A stretch of 64,000 bases of DNA from Clostridium cuniculi (GTDB lineage: Bacteria > Bacillota > Clostridia > Clostridiales > Clostridiaceae): assembly GCF_004353185.1 (NCBI RefSeq), contig NZ_SMUS01000019.1, positions 1 through 64,000 on the forward strand. The letters are read 5' to 3'. The notes under the pieces are model-generated. The model made no database searches and was not told where the DNA came from. It saw only the letters and a list, made by a program, of their open reading frames with translations. Positions 1-8,980 of this stretch are shown here, one piece after another. The translations under genes and the position numbers were made by a program. The stretch's first letter is position 1, and each line of letters begins with the position of its first letter.

Positions 1-82
1 TACAATATTTTCTTTACTTATTTACATAATATGGTAATATATAATTATAAGTGAGTTTCTAATTTTTTTATTTATCTAATGG

Positions 83-163
83 AACTTGCCTGAAACTCCA
101 AGTTTCAATTTGGTAAGTTGAAGGTACACTTTACTGTACTCCTACAACAAAGAGAGTAGGAGT
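83..163 (+). promoter_or_regulatory. Structured 5' leader with three hairpins
   Basis: Three inverted repeats lie between the presumed promoter region and the gene at 196. Stem A pairs AACTTGCC (83-90) with GGTAAGTT (112-119) and encloses a hairpin TGAAAC/GTTTCA (91-96/102-107). Stem B pairs GTACA (124-128) with TGTAC (135-139). Stem C pairs ACTCCTAC (138-145) with GTAGGAGT (156-163). B and C share bases 138-139, so they partly exclude each other, as in a switch. No named riboswitch class was recognised. Stem C has only a short, interrupted U tract after it, so it is a poor terminator. Confidence 0.45.
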
Positions 164-195
164 TTCCTTAAAGATTTCTTTGTGGAGGTTAACGT

Positions 196-630
196 ATGAA
201 CACTGTTTCTGCAGTAAAAAAGCAAAATTTACTTAAAATAAATCATAAAAAAAAGAAAATACAAAGAAATAGAAAAATTATTGTAATAAGTATTCTATTG
301 TTAACATTATTTATTATAGGAACCTCCATAAAAAATATGTATGTATCTTATAGATGTTCTAATTTTATTTATTCAGTTGATTATTATTTTACTCATTGGA
401 AAGATAAATCTCTTAGATTAATAGAGGTGGAATCTATGTCTGTAATATCAAAAATTGATAATACAATCGAAATTGAGGCATATGGTTTTGCCTATGAAAA
501 ACCTTATAAAAAAACATATTTAATAGGAACTTTTACCGAAGATGATAAGGGACGCTGGCATATGACATCAGTTAAGATTAAAGATGAAACCTCTGCTATA
601 GAAACAGAAGAAAATATTACATCTGAATAG
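196..630 (+). CDS. Small single-pass membrane protein, unknown function
   Basis: A 144-residue protein of unrecognised family. The first 28 residues are very basic (KKKK, RNRK). They are followed by one hydrophobic segment at about residues 28-46, then about 95 residues that should lie outside the cell by the positive-inside rule. The outer part contains aromatic and charged residues with a beta-rich look (IEIEAYGFAY, TYLIGTFTEDDKGRWHM) and could be a small NTF2-like or lipocalin-like fold, but that is inference. The ATG at 196 follows a clear ribosome binding site, TGGAGG. The gene stands alone: a structured leader precedes it and a strong terminator follows at 642. The convergent gene at 675 shares that terminator. 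Confidence 0.6.
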   Translation: MNTVSAVKKQNLLKINHKKKKIQRNRKIIVISILLLTLFIIGTSIKNMYVSYRCSNFIYSVDYYFTHWKDKSLRLIEVESMSVISKIDNTIEIEAYGFAYEKPYKKTYLIGTFTEDDKGRWHMTSVKIKDETSAIETEENITSE

Positions 631-641
631 CAAATTAAAAT

Positions 642-670
642 ATGCGCATCGTTTTATCGATGCGCATTTT
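642..670. terminator. Bidirectional intrinsic terminator
   Basis: ATGCGCATCG (642-651) pairs perfectly with CGATGCGCAT (658-667) around a 6-base loop, with T-rich sequence on both sides. It ends the plus gene at 196-630 and the minus gene at 675-944. Confidence 0.85.
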
Positions 671-674
671 GTTA

Positions 675-944
675 CTAAGACTCTAATAAATTATCAAACT
701 GTCTGCTTACATTCCAAGTATGATAGTTATTTCCTTCCTTTGAGTGATTTTCTATAAAATCTTGTAAATCAACTTCAACCTCAGTACATTCGTCTAATTC
801 CATTCTAACAGTATCATCTTCAGTAAACTCAATTTTAGTAATCTCTCCTTGTTCTATCTCATCACTACCATAGTGAAAAACTACTCCTAACTCCACTAAT
901 GTATCAAAACTTTCTATTAATTCTTCAATTTTATCTTTTATCAT
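675..944 (-). CDS. Small acidic hypothetical protein
   Basis: An 89-residue acidic protein rich in D and E, with no cysteine motif, membrane segment or signal peptide. It was not recognised as a known family. The composition and size suggest a soluble cytoplasmic protein. It sits 9 bases downstream of the stop of the sensor kinase gene at 954 and reads the same way, so it is probably the last gene of that two-component operon, ahead of the terminator at 642-670. It could be an accessory protein of the kinase/regulator pair, but only position supports that. Confidence 0.55.
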   Translation of the reverse strand: MIKDKIEELIESFDTLVELGVVFHYGSDEIEQGEITKIEFTEDDTVRMELDECTEVEVDLQDFIENHSKEGNNYHTWNVSRQFDNLLES

Positions 945-953
945 TTTTTCTCC

Positions 954-2201
954 TTATATTATTACTTTCAAGAATATTATATTAAAACTTGTTCCTTTTC
1001 CAAGATCACTTTCTGCAGTTATACTGCCACCATGTGCCTCTATTATCTTTTTACTTAATGATAATCCAATTCCTATACTTTTAGGATTTATAGAGTTTTT
1101 ACCCTTATAAAATCTCTTAAATATATTTTTAAGCTCAGTTTTTTCAATTCCTTCACCATTATCACTTATTGTAATGCTAATAGACATAGGTGTTTCTTTA
1201 AGTGTAATTTTAATTTTCCCATTAATATCAGTATGTTCTATAGCATTTTTTATTATATTACTTAAACTTTCGGCAATCCATTTTTTATCATGAAAATAAT
1301 ATCCTTCACTATTAATATCTAGTTCTATATTTTGATTTTTATTATCTGCACTTAACTTTAATGGTGCTATAGCATATCCTATACTTTCACTAAGTGGTAT
1401 CATTTCTTTATTATAACTTACTGCATTACTTTCTATTCTTGCATATTTAAGTAGCGTTGTTATAAGCCAATCCATTCTATCTAACTGCTCAGAAGTCATC
1501 TCTATAAATTTACTTTTCGTTTCAACATCCATATTTTCATGATTTTTTAATATATCATTATAAGCTATTAAAGCTGAAAGTGGCGTTTTTAACTGATGTG
1601 ATATATCATTTATTATATTCTTTAAGTTTATCTTTTCATCTTGTAGATCTTTTAATGCACTTTCAAGCCTTTCTCCCATATGAGTAAACTTATTATAAAA
1701 CACATAAAAATCTCCTTCTTCAAACTTAATCTCGTTAGAATTAAAATTTCCCTCAACCATTTCATCTGCTCTTTCGCCTAACTTTTTTATATTATTAAAT
1801 ATTGGTGAAATAATTTTAAAAATCAATACTATAACTACTAAAAAAAATACTCCCCACAATAATATTATAGTTAACTTGAAATTACTATAACTATCTTTAA
1901 GAATTGGATTTTTTATTGAGTTTAAATTCTCATTATAATAATATTTATCTAAAATATTATTTTCTGATGAATAGTATTTATTTATATTTCCTTTAGTTAT
2001 TATTGGAACTATTTCTTCTTCAAGTTCAGGATTATTTTCAATTATTGCAGCAACTAAAGCTATATTTTGATTAATATATTTTTTATTTATATCATTAAAC
2101 CAACTATATGTTACAAAAATAAAAACTACTAAAAATACTAAAAAGGTTATAAAGCTAGTTATTACAATAAGTTTTGCTTCCTTATTTTTAAACAATCTCA
2201 C
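954..2201 (-). CDS. Membrane sensor histidine kinase
   Basis: A 415-residue kinase. Membrane segment 1 spans about residues 11-34, an extracytoplasmic loop of about 75 residues follows, and membrane segment 2 is at about 109-131. A HAMP-like linker leads to the HisKA phosphoacceptor motif DISHQLKTPLSA, with His at residue 202. The HATPase_c domain shows the N box (NIIKNAIEHT), G1 (DNGEGI) and GIGLSLSKKI. The start is GTG at 2201 because GGAGG sits just upstream inside the end of the regulator gene. The kinase presumably phosphorylates the response regulator at 2205-2909. The ABC ATPase and FtsX-type permease upstream are the usual partners of peptide-antibiotic or cell-envelope stress systems (Vnc/Bce style), so that is the likely stimulus. 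Confidence 0.88.
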   Translation of the reverse strand: MRLFKNKEAKLIVITSFITFLVFLVVFIFVTYSWFNDINKKYINQNIALVAAIIENNPELEEEIVPIITKGNINKYYSSENNILDKYYYNENLNSIKNPILKDSYSNFKLTIILLWGVFFLVVIVLIFKIISPIFNNIKKLGERADEMVEGNFNSNEIKFEEGDFYVFYNKFTHMGERLESALKDLQDEKINLKNIINDISHQLKTPLSALIAYNDILKNHENMDVETKSKFIEMTSEQLDRMDWLITTLLKYARIESNAVSYNKEMIPLSESIGYAIAPLKLSADNKNQNIELDINSEGYYFHDKKWIAESLSNIIKNAIEHTDINGKIKITLKETPMSISITISDNGEGIEKTELKNIFKRFYKGKNSINPKSIGIGLSLSKKIIEAHGGSITAESDLGKGTSFNIIFLKVII

Positions 2202-2204
2202 AGA

Positions 2205-2909
2205 TTATACCTCCTTAGCTTCTTTAGCCCATCTATATCCTATTCCCCTTACTGTTTCTATATATATAGGATTTTTTATATCATCTTCAACTTTTTCCCT
2301 TAATCTCTTTATATAAACTGTTAATGCATTTCCATCAACAAAATTACCATCAGTATCCCATAGCCTTTCTAATAATAAATTTCTTTCTAATACATTTCCA
2401 TTATTCTTTATTAAAAGTAATAACAGTTTATATTCAATAGTTGTAAGATCAATAACCTCTCCATTTTTATAAACTTTATATTTTAGTAATTCAACAGTTA
2501 TATCTCCACTTATAATTTTATTACTATTTTCTTCTTTTTTAGGTGCTACTCCTCTTCTCCTTAAAACTGCATTTATTCTAGAGACTAATTCTTTAACTCT
2601 TATTGGCTTAGTTATATAATCATCTCCACCCATATCTAATCCCATAACTACATTTCCTTCTTCATCACATGCAGTCATAAATATTATAGGTATTTCACTA
2701 TTTTTTCTTATTTCTTTGCAAAGTTCATATCCTGTTCCATCTGGTAGCATTACATCTAATAATATTATGTTAAATTCATTATTTTTATATTGCTCCCTAG
2801 CTTCACTTAAATTCTTAGCATGAACTACATCAAAGCCTTCTTGTTTTAATGTATATTCCACTCCTAATGCTAATGGTAAATCATCCTCTATAAATAATAT
2901 TTTTATCAT
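2205..2909 (-). CDS. OmpR-family response regulator
   Basis: A 234-residue transcription factor. The receiver domain (about 1-120) has the acidic pair ED at 8-9, the phospho-acceptor Asp at residue 52 (LLDVMLPDGTG) and the conserved Lys in ITKPI. The C-terminal half is a winged-helix trans_reg_C domain (TTIEYKLLLLLIKN, TVRGIGYRW). The kinase GTG follows this gene's stop by 3 bases, and its ribosome binding site lies inside the last codons here, so the two are translationally coupled. It probably regulates the adjacent ABC transporter genes; the hairpin at 2939-2960 separates it from them. Confidence 0.9.
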   Translation of the reverse strand: MIKILFIEDDLPLALGVEYTLKQEGFDVVHAKNLSEAREQYKNNEFNIILLDVMLPDGTGYELCKEIRKNSEIPIIFMTACDEEGNVVMGLDMGGDDYITKPIRVKELVSRINAVLRRRGVAPKKEENSNKIISGDITVELLKYKVYKNGEVIDLTTIEYKLLLLLIKNNGNVLERNLLLERLWDTDGNFVDGNALTVYIKRLREKVEDDIKNPIYIETVRGIGYRWAKEAKEV

Positions 2910-2938
2910 CTCTAAATTCCCCCTTTTACCCTAAAATA

Positions 2939-2960
2939 GGAGCAGAAATTTATCTGCTCC
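2939..2960 (-). terminator. Hairpin between permease and regulator genes
   Basis: GGAGCAGA (2939-2946) pairs with TCTGCTCC (2953-2960) around 6 bases. On the minus strand it is followed by a short TATTTTA run. It lies after the permease gene and before the regulator gene, and may terminate or attenuate transcription between transporter and two-component genes. Confidence 0.55.
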
Positions 2961-3010
2961 CATTTTTTATTAATATTATAAACTACTCTTAATATTTTAT
3001 AAATATATTA

Positions 3011-5506
3011 TTACTCAATATTTCTTATAGTTTCTACTAAACTCATTTTCTTAAGCTTATTTAATGGTATCAATGAAGCTATAAGAACTACTAATAAATT
3101 AATTGCAAATCCTATTACAAATGGCTGCCAATATATTTTATTCGATACTGTAAGTCCAAAATTAATTATTTTAACTGCTATTAATACTAATCCTAAAGAT
3201 ATAATTCCACCAATTATAGATGCTATAATACCATGAAGCATACCTTCTAGTATTACCATCTTGCTTAATTGCCTTTCGCTCATTCCTATAGTTCCTAAAG
3301 TACCAAACTCTTTTTTCTTAAGAAGTATATTAAGTGAAATTGTATTAACAACATTAACTATTCCAATTAAGCTTATAATTACAATAAATCCATAAACAAA
3401 CACATTTATAACTGTCCACATTTGTTGTTGCATCTTATTATCTGCATTTAAATCATTCAAAGTTAATTTATAATCCTCTTCAATGCTTTGTATTTCATTT
3501 GATGCTGATTCTGTTAATTTCTCATCATTTATATTAGTATACTTAAATTTTAATTCATATCTAATATATTCACTAGTATTTATCTTTTCAAGAAAATCCT
3601 TACTCATAATTATTTTAAAATCATAATTATAATCTGATTGAAAGGGATTCTTATCAAGAATCTTCTTAACCTTAAACTCTATACAATTATCATTATTTAA
3701 ATCTTCTATTAGTAAATCTAAAAAATTTTCTTCTAAAGTTGAAAAATTACTTACTGGAATCTTAAAAGTATCATCCTCTTCTAGATTACTTATATTAATA
3801 TTTTCTAATTTTCCATCTTCATTATATCTAGCAAAACTATTTATTATTATTACTTCACCATCTTTTAATCCATTTTCTACTCCTAATTCTTTTAATGAGT
3901 TATCATCATAGCCTAAAATTGTAATATTATTCAAAAACTCATCACTTTCATATCCATAACTACTTTTAAATTCATCTGTTATCAAAGCTGGATCTAGCGC
4001 TAAATATTCTAGCCATAAATATGGCTGAATATATACTTCATCTATTCCATTTATATTTTTAATCTTATCTGACACCTCATTTACTATATCTTTTCTCAAA
4101 TATATATTACCATGAGTTAAGCTACTTTTATTGATATAAGCAAGTTCATCTAATCTCTTCATATTTAATGTTGTAAATAATATAAACATTATTAGAGATA
4201 TACTTAATGAAAGAATTGTAACTATAAATCTCTTTGAGTTTTTTCTTATATTCTTATATGCAACCCATCCTTCAACACCAAATATTTTTCTAACAATCTT
4301 CCCATTATAATATTTTATACTTCCGCCACTACTACCTTTTATTATACTTATTGGCGATACCTTTCCTGCTTTTCTTGCTGGTCCAAAAGAAGCTATAAAA
4401 ATTGTTATTACCCCTATTATTAAAGTAAATAATATTATACTTGGATAAAACTTAACTGTTAAAATGCTATCATTAAACATCATACTTATATTACTTTCGA
4501 GTAATTTTACAGTAATCCATACCCCTATAAATCCTGATAGTACTCCAAAAGGTATGGATATTAAACATAATATTAAAGATTCTTTAATAACTAAATTTCT
4601 TATCTGCTTTGGAGTTGCTCAAATACTTCTTAATATTCCAAACTCAGCCATTCTTTCTGTTATTGAAATATTTATTGTATTATAAATTAAAAATATAGTT
4701 GTAATCATAATGATTATTATTACAAAAATAGATATTCCTTTAATTACATCATTAATACCTTTATATTCTGATTGACCTCTTAAAGCTAATAAATCATTAT
4801 TAGAATCAATTAGTTGCTCTTCTATATTTAATCTATTTGCCTTACTTACAACAGTTTGATACTTATTTTTATTATCTTTAACTGTAAATTTTATATTGTA
4901 AGTTTTATTATTTTCTATTTTTTCCAAAAAAGTTATTCCATTTAACCATGTTCCATCTGATGGAAAACTTTCTTTTGTAAAGCCTACAATTGTAAATTCT
5001 TTTACACCAACTTTTATTTCCTTCTCATTTTTATAATTTATCTCATTTAAAGTTACCTTATCATTTAGCTCTAATTTCAAATATTCTTTAGCTTCATCAG
5101 ATATTATCAGTTCACTACCATTCTCAGGTAATCTTCCTTCGGTTAACTCTGTTTTAAATATATCTTTTAAACAAACTTCATCCTCACTTGTAATATAAAT
5201 AGTGCAATCTTCAAATCCCCCTAATTTATAGGATCCACTATCTGCATTTGTAATAACTCCAACTTTATCTAAATCAACATCGTTTCTTAATATAGAAATT
5301 ACTTTTTTATCAACATTCCAAAATCCAAATTCATAATCTCCACTATTTTTAATAGCATTATCATATAATAAATCTCTAACACTTAATCCTAAAAATCCAA
5401 CTCCACTAATAAGAGATAATGAAAGTATAATCCCTATAATAGTAAACAAAGTTCTCTTCTTATTTTCCTTTAAATATTTTAAAGTAATATCACTATAGCT
5501 TTTCAT
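3011..5506 (-). pseudogene. FtsX/MacB-type ABC permease split by an in-frame TGA
   Basis: One continuous 832-codon frame reads from 5506 to 3011 but is interrupted at codon 296 by TGA (4619-4621). The reading is ...EFGILRSI-stop-ATPKQIRNLV..., where the family has Gly (GGA) in the stretch LRSIGATPKQI. Restoring that Gly gives about 831 residues: an N-terminal membrane segment, a large extracytoplasmic domain, a first FtsX block around the stop, and a second FtsX block at the C terminus. This is a normal full-length permease of this class. The downstream part has no ribosome binding site near its first ATG, so it is unlikely to be made separately. The start overlaps the stop of the ATPase gene by one base (TAATG). 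Either the strain has lost the transporter, or position 4621 is a sequencing error, or the TGA is read through. Confidence 0.85.
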
Positions 5507-6186
5507 TATTTAATCACCTCATCAGTAGTTATTTGTCCATCTTCAATAGTAATAACTCTATCTGCAGATTTTGCTATATTAATATCATGTGTAATTAAAA
5601 TTAATGTTTGATTATACTTTTTAGCACAGTATTTCAAAAGCTCTAATACTTCCTTTGAATTTTTAGAATCAAGATTTCCTGTAGGTTCATCAGCTAAAAT
5701 AATTGATGGTTTATTAGCTAAAGCTCTTCCTATAGAAACCCTTTGCTGTTGTCCTCCTGATAACTCTGATGGATGATGATTTCTTCTTTCTTCTAATCCT
5801 AATAATTTTAAAAGTTCATTCATATAATTTTTATCTATCTTGCCATTATCTAAAAGTACTGGCATTTCAATATTTTCTTCTGCAGTTAAAACTGGTATCA
5901 AGTTAAAAAATTGAAATACAAACCCTAACTTTCTTCTTCTTAAAATTGATAATTCTTTTTCCTTTAATTTATAAATACTTTCCCCTTTTATTATCACTTC
6001 TCCTGAACTTGGTTTATCTACTCCACCAAGTAAATGTAATAATGTACTTTTTCCTGATCCAGATGGTCCAACTATTGCTACAAACTCACCTTGTTCTATA
6101 TTTAAATTTATATTTTTTAAAGCTTTAACCTCTGCTTCTCCGCTACCATATATCTTACTTAAGTTCTTTACTTCTATAAGTGCCAT
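5506..6186 (-). CDS. ABC transporter ATPase (MacB/LolD type)
   Basis: A 226-residue ATP-binding subunit. It has Walker A GPSGSGKST at about residues 39-47, a Q loop, signature LSGGQQQR, Walker B IILADEP and the H-loop ITHD. The length and the motif QQQRVSIGRALANKP match ATPases that pair with FtsX-like permeases in lipoprotein, peptide or bacitracin-type systems. It is the first gene of the transporter operon; the permease start overlaps its stop by one base. Because the permease gene is interrupted, this ATPase may now lack its partner. Regulation by the adjacent two-component system is inferred from context. Confidence 0.92.
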   Translation of the reverse strand: MALIEVKNLSKIYGSGEAEVKALKNINLNIEQGEFVAIVGPSGSGKSTLLHLLGGVDKPSSGEVIIKGESIYKLKEKELSILRRRKLGFVFQFFNLIPVLTAEENIEMPVLLDNGKIDKNYMNELLKLLGLEERRNHHPSELSGGQQQRVSIGRALANKPSIILADEPTGNLDSKNSKEVLELLKYCAKKYNQTLILITHDINIAKSADRVITIEDGQITTDEVIK

Positions 6187-6290
6187 AATGTAATCTCCCC
6201 TTCATTTCTTACTATAACTATAGTATAAAATCTAAATATTACATTACTATAAATTCAATTATTACAATTTATTAATATTAAAAATAATAA

Positions 6291-6322
6291 AAGTGAAGTA
6301 AATTTACTTTTCTACTTCACTT
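6291..6322 (-). terminator. Intrinsic terminator after asnB remnant
   Basis: AAGTGAAGTA (6291-6300) pairs with TACTTCACTT (6313-6322). On the minus strand the stem is followed by TTATTATTTTT. Confidence 0.75.
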
Positions 6323-6329
6323 ATATAAC

Positions 6330-6956
6330 TTATGCTAATTTGCACTTACTATCACTTCTATTAGAATCATTATAATCCTCTAATTCTTCTATCGATTTTC
6401 CTTCAACATCAAACCCAATAGAAAAAGACTTAATTTTAAGATTAATTTTTGCTGCTAATGCTGTAATAATCGTAGAATCTATTCCTCCTGAAAGAAAAGT
6501 TCCAACTTCAACATTTGCTATCATATGATGCTTTACAGAATCATTTATAATATCATAAATATTTTCTGCCATTACATCTTTATTACTAAATTTTAATTTA
6601 TGATATTTCTTAAATTCTATATCCCCATTTTTTATTGTAAAATATGTTCCATTTGGAACTTCCTTAATTTCATTAATAACGGTATTATAGTTTGGTGTAT
6701 ATTGAAATGATAAATAATTTTGCAATGCATAATTATCTACATTTACTTTACTAATTAAGGTTACTAAAGATTTATATTCAGATGAAAAAGCTATGAACTC
6801 ATCATTATTTACATAATATAAAGGCTTGATTCCAAAATGATCTCTAGCACCAAACACTATATCTTTTACTTCATCATATATAACAAATGCAAACATACCT
6901 CTTAGCTTATCCAAACATTTTCCCCCATAATTAATATAAGATGTTAATATTATACG
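6330..6956 (-). pseudogene. Asparagine synthetase (glutamine-hydrolysing) remnant
   Basis: The readable frame covers only the middle of an AsnB protein. It begins in the glutaminase domain (YGGKCLDKLRGMFAFVIYD), continues through RDHFGIKPLYY and reaches the ATP-pyrophosphatase P-loop FLSGGIDST, then stops after SIGFD with an unrelated-looking serine/lysine tail. A normal AsnB is about 500-620 residues; here the catalytic Cys2 region (about 80 residues) and most of the synthetase domain are missing. Homology can be read upstream of the TTG at 6914 as far as a TAA at 6957-6959, which shows that the N terminus was deleted rather than absent by design. It cannot hydrolyse glutamine, and I treat it as dead. 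The tail may be the scar of an internal deletion. Confidence 0.85.
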
Positions 6957-7033
6957 TTAAAATTTTTTTATTTAACTAACTTTAGGAATTATTGATGTTA
7001 TCTTAAGAATCAATTAATAAAACTTTTAACCAA

Positions 7034-7070
7034 AAAAAGGTGAAGCAATTTTAAATTACTTCACCTTTTT
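7034..7070 (-). terminator. Intrinsic terminator after DUF1648 gene
   Basis: AAAAAGGTGAAG (7034-7045) pairs with CTTCACCTTTTT (7059-7070), 12 perfect pairs. It sits directly downstream of the minus-strand gene at 7072 and is followed there by a U tract. Confidence 0.85.
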
Positions 7071-7071
7071 A

Positions 7072-7563
7072 CTATTTAAATTTTACTGATTTATAAATAT
7101 AAAATCCAACACTTCCGAATAATATAAATAAAGCTATTGGTAAAAATCCTATTGATAAACTCTTCCCATTATTCATTGATATAGCTGTACTCATTTGAAT
7201 ATAAAAAAATATAAACAACATTTCAACATTAATAGTCCTAATAAATGTTGATGCCATTGAATATTGTTTTTCCTTATTTTTAGGAGTTATTTCAATACAA
7301 TAATTACATACTTGAGGATACTTAGATAATATTGCAAGTCCTATATAAATTATTATTACTATAGGCAGTAATATAAATAATGTATTTTTAGAACCATAAG
7401 CATCAATTTCACCCTTAAAATTAAAGTGAGTTGGTACTATATCAGGTGCCTTTCCCCAATACATAAAAGTTGTAATTATTAAAGCCATAACTAAAATTAT
7501 TCCTATTATATCAAGACACTTATTCATTTTGGCATATTGCCCTGTACTTTTCCACTTCCCCAT
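7072..7563 (-). CDS. DUF1648 membrane protein
   Basis: A 163-residue membrane protein with about four hydrophobic segments (near residues 17-36, 60-78, 110-128 and 137-155). The stretch after the first segment, DIVPTHFNFKGEIDAYGSK, is the typical DUF1648 signature (P-x-HFN-x-x-G-x-ID-x-YGSK). Relatives include SdpI-type immunity proteins and other integral membrane proteins of unknown role; this one is shorter than SdpI. It is a single-gene unit with its own terminator at 7034-7070. A role in self-protection against a peptide toxin is only a family-level guess. Confidence 0.75.
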   Translation of the reverse strand: MGKWKSTGQYAKMNKCLDIIGIILVMALIITTFMYWGKAPDIVPTHFNFKGEIDAYGSKNTLFILLPIVIIIYIGLAILSKYPQVCNYCIEITPKNKEKQYSMASTFIRTINVEMLFIFFYIQMSTAISMNNGKSLSIGFLPIALFILFGSVGFYIYKSVKFK

Positions 7564-7657
7564 TATTACTCACCCCATAAATATTATATTTACTATTATT
7601 ATAGTACTTATTTATATACAAAAGAAAGTTGTTTGTATATATATTTTCTAAAATAAA

Positions 7658-7692
7658 TAAGCAAGCTAAGATATTATTTCTCAACCTGCTTA
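7658..7692 (-). terminator. Terminator after aat
   Basis: The 14-base arms 7658-7671 and 7679-7692 pair fully on the minus-strand RNA if three G-U pairs are allowed. A T-rich run (TTATTTATTTTA) follows on that strand. Confidence 0.6.
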
Positions 7693-7714
7693 TCCTCAAT
7701 ATTTCTAATAAATT

Positions 7715-8365
7715 TTATAAAACAATTCCTTGCTTCAACATAATCTTAAACTCTTCCCAACTTACAAATTTTCCACCCATACTTTCTAAATGATTAGTAT
7801 GCATTTGACAATCTAAAAATAAATAATTTTCTTCTTCAAGCCTTTTGCAAATACTTATTAAAGCAACCTTAGATGCATTTGGCTCTGTAGAAAACATACT
7901 TTCACCAAAGAAACATCTTCCTATATTAACTCCATAAAGTCCTCCTACAAGCTTATCCCCTTTATATACCTCAACACTTAAAGCAAATCCTTTGTTAAAT
8001 AAATTTATATAAGCTTGTTTCATATCATCAGTAATCCATGTACCCTCTTTATTTTCTCTAAGCTCTTTACACTTACTTATTACACCTTCAAAATCACTAT
8101 TAAAAGTAACCTTAAATTCACCTTTATTAAAAACTCTTTTCATTGATTTTGATATTTTTACTTCATTTGGTTTTATAATAAACCTAGGCTTTGGACACCA
8201 CCACAATATTGGCTCATCATCACTATACCAAGGAAATATTCCATTACAATAAGCTAACAAAAGCCTTTCCCATCTTAAATCTCCACCTATGGCTAACAAC
8301 CCATCTTCTTCTGATAACTCCGGATTTGGAAACATTATTTCATCTGTCAATTGATATATAGGCAT
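7715..8365 (-). CDS. aat: Leucyl/phenylalanyl-tRNA--protein transferase
   Basis: A 216-residue enzyme of the N-degron pathway. It transfers Leu or Phe from aminoacyl-tRNA to proteins with N-terminal Arg or Lys, marking them for ClpAP/ClpCP-type degradation in the cytoplasm. The family signature is clear: FPNPELSEEDGLLAIGGDL near the N terminus, GIFPWYSDDEPILWWCPKPR at about residues 43-62, WITDDMKQAY, and GGLYGVNIGRCFFGESMFS leading to DCQMHTNHLESMGG. The length matches the family. It is a single gene with its own terminator. Confidence 0.95.
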   Translation of the reverse strand: MPIYQLTDEIMFPNPELSEEDGLLAIGGDLRWERLLLAYCNGIFPWYSDDEPILWWCPKPRFIIKPNEVKISKSMKRVFNKGEFKVTFNSDFEGVISKCKELRENKEGTWITDDMKQAYINLFNKGFALSVEVYKGDKLVGGLYGVNIGRCFFGESMFSTEPNASKVALISICKRLEEENYLFLDCQMHTNHLESMGGKFVSWEEFKIMLKQGIVL

Positions 8366-8437
8366 AGTATCATCCCTTTCATCAAATATTTAATACTCTT
8401 AAATTATCACAATACTAAACTCTATGGAAGATTAAAA

Positions 8438-8486
8438 AATGAAGTCATTTCTAAATTTACTAATAGTAATTAGAAATAACTTCATT
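8438..8486 (-). terminator. Intrinsic terminator
   Basis: Arms 8438-8454 and 8470-8486 form 17 pairs with one G-U on the minus strand, followed there by a run of Ts. It terminates the secreted-protein gene at 8512-8862. Confidence 0.8.
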
Positions 8487-8511
8487 TTAATTTTAATTTC
8501 TATTAAAATAT

Positions 8512-8862
8512 TTATTCATAAGTAAATGCAAGTTCACCCTTTCCTAAAATTGCTGTAGTATGCTCTGATATTGGTTTTGTTAATGTTATTTCAATTTTAG
8601 GTGAATCTTTAGTAAACTCTACATAATACTTTAAAGCTCTACTCTCATTTTCTATAACCATCAAAATCATAGGTTCATTAGGAGTTTCTAATTGTAAAGT
8701 CATCTTATTCCCAGAGCTTTGAGAAAAATGGTATATACCCTCCTTATAAATATCAGCCTTTGGAGGTTGATTCTTAGAGCTTATGACACTAGCATCTGCT
8801 ATTGTTGTTGATGTTATTAAAAACATAATAACTATAATTGAAACACTTAATCTTTTTATCAT
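8512..8862 (-). CDS. Small secreted protein, unknown function
   Basis: A 116-residue protein with a Sec-type signal peptide: MIKR start, hydrophobic core SIIVIMFLITSTTI, and probable cleavage near ADA at about residues 22-24. The mature part is about 90 residues, without cysteines, and looks all-beta (alternating hydrophobics in KMTLQLETPNEPMILMVIEN and KIEITLTK). The family was not recognised. It is a lone gene between aat and the amidohydrolase, with a terminator directly after it. Confidence 0.65.
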   Translation of the reverse strand: MIKRLSVSIIVIMFLITSTTIADASVISSKNQPPKADIYKEGIYHFSQSSGNKMTLQLETPNEPMILMVIENESRALKYYVEFTKDSPKIEITLTKPISEHTTAILGKGELAFTYE

Positions 8863-8980
8863 TAGCTTTCAAACCCTTTCTATAAAAAATTTAGAACATA
8901 CTTAAATCTATTTATATTCTTTCTTTATCCCCTTAAATATATTCTTTATTATAAAAAGGATTTATTTTACTTTCATTGTA

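Noticed and set aside
4464-4685. Plus-strand open frame of 73 codons across the permease stop region
   Set aside because: It lies antisense to the permease frame, has no ribosome binding site and reads as the complement of membrane-helix codons.
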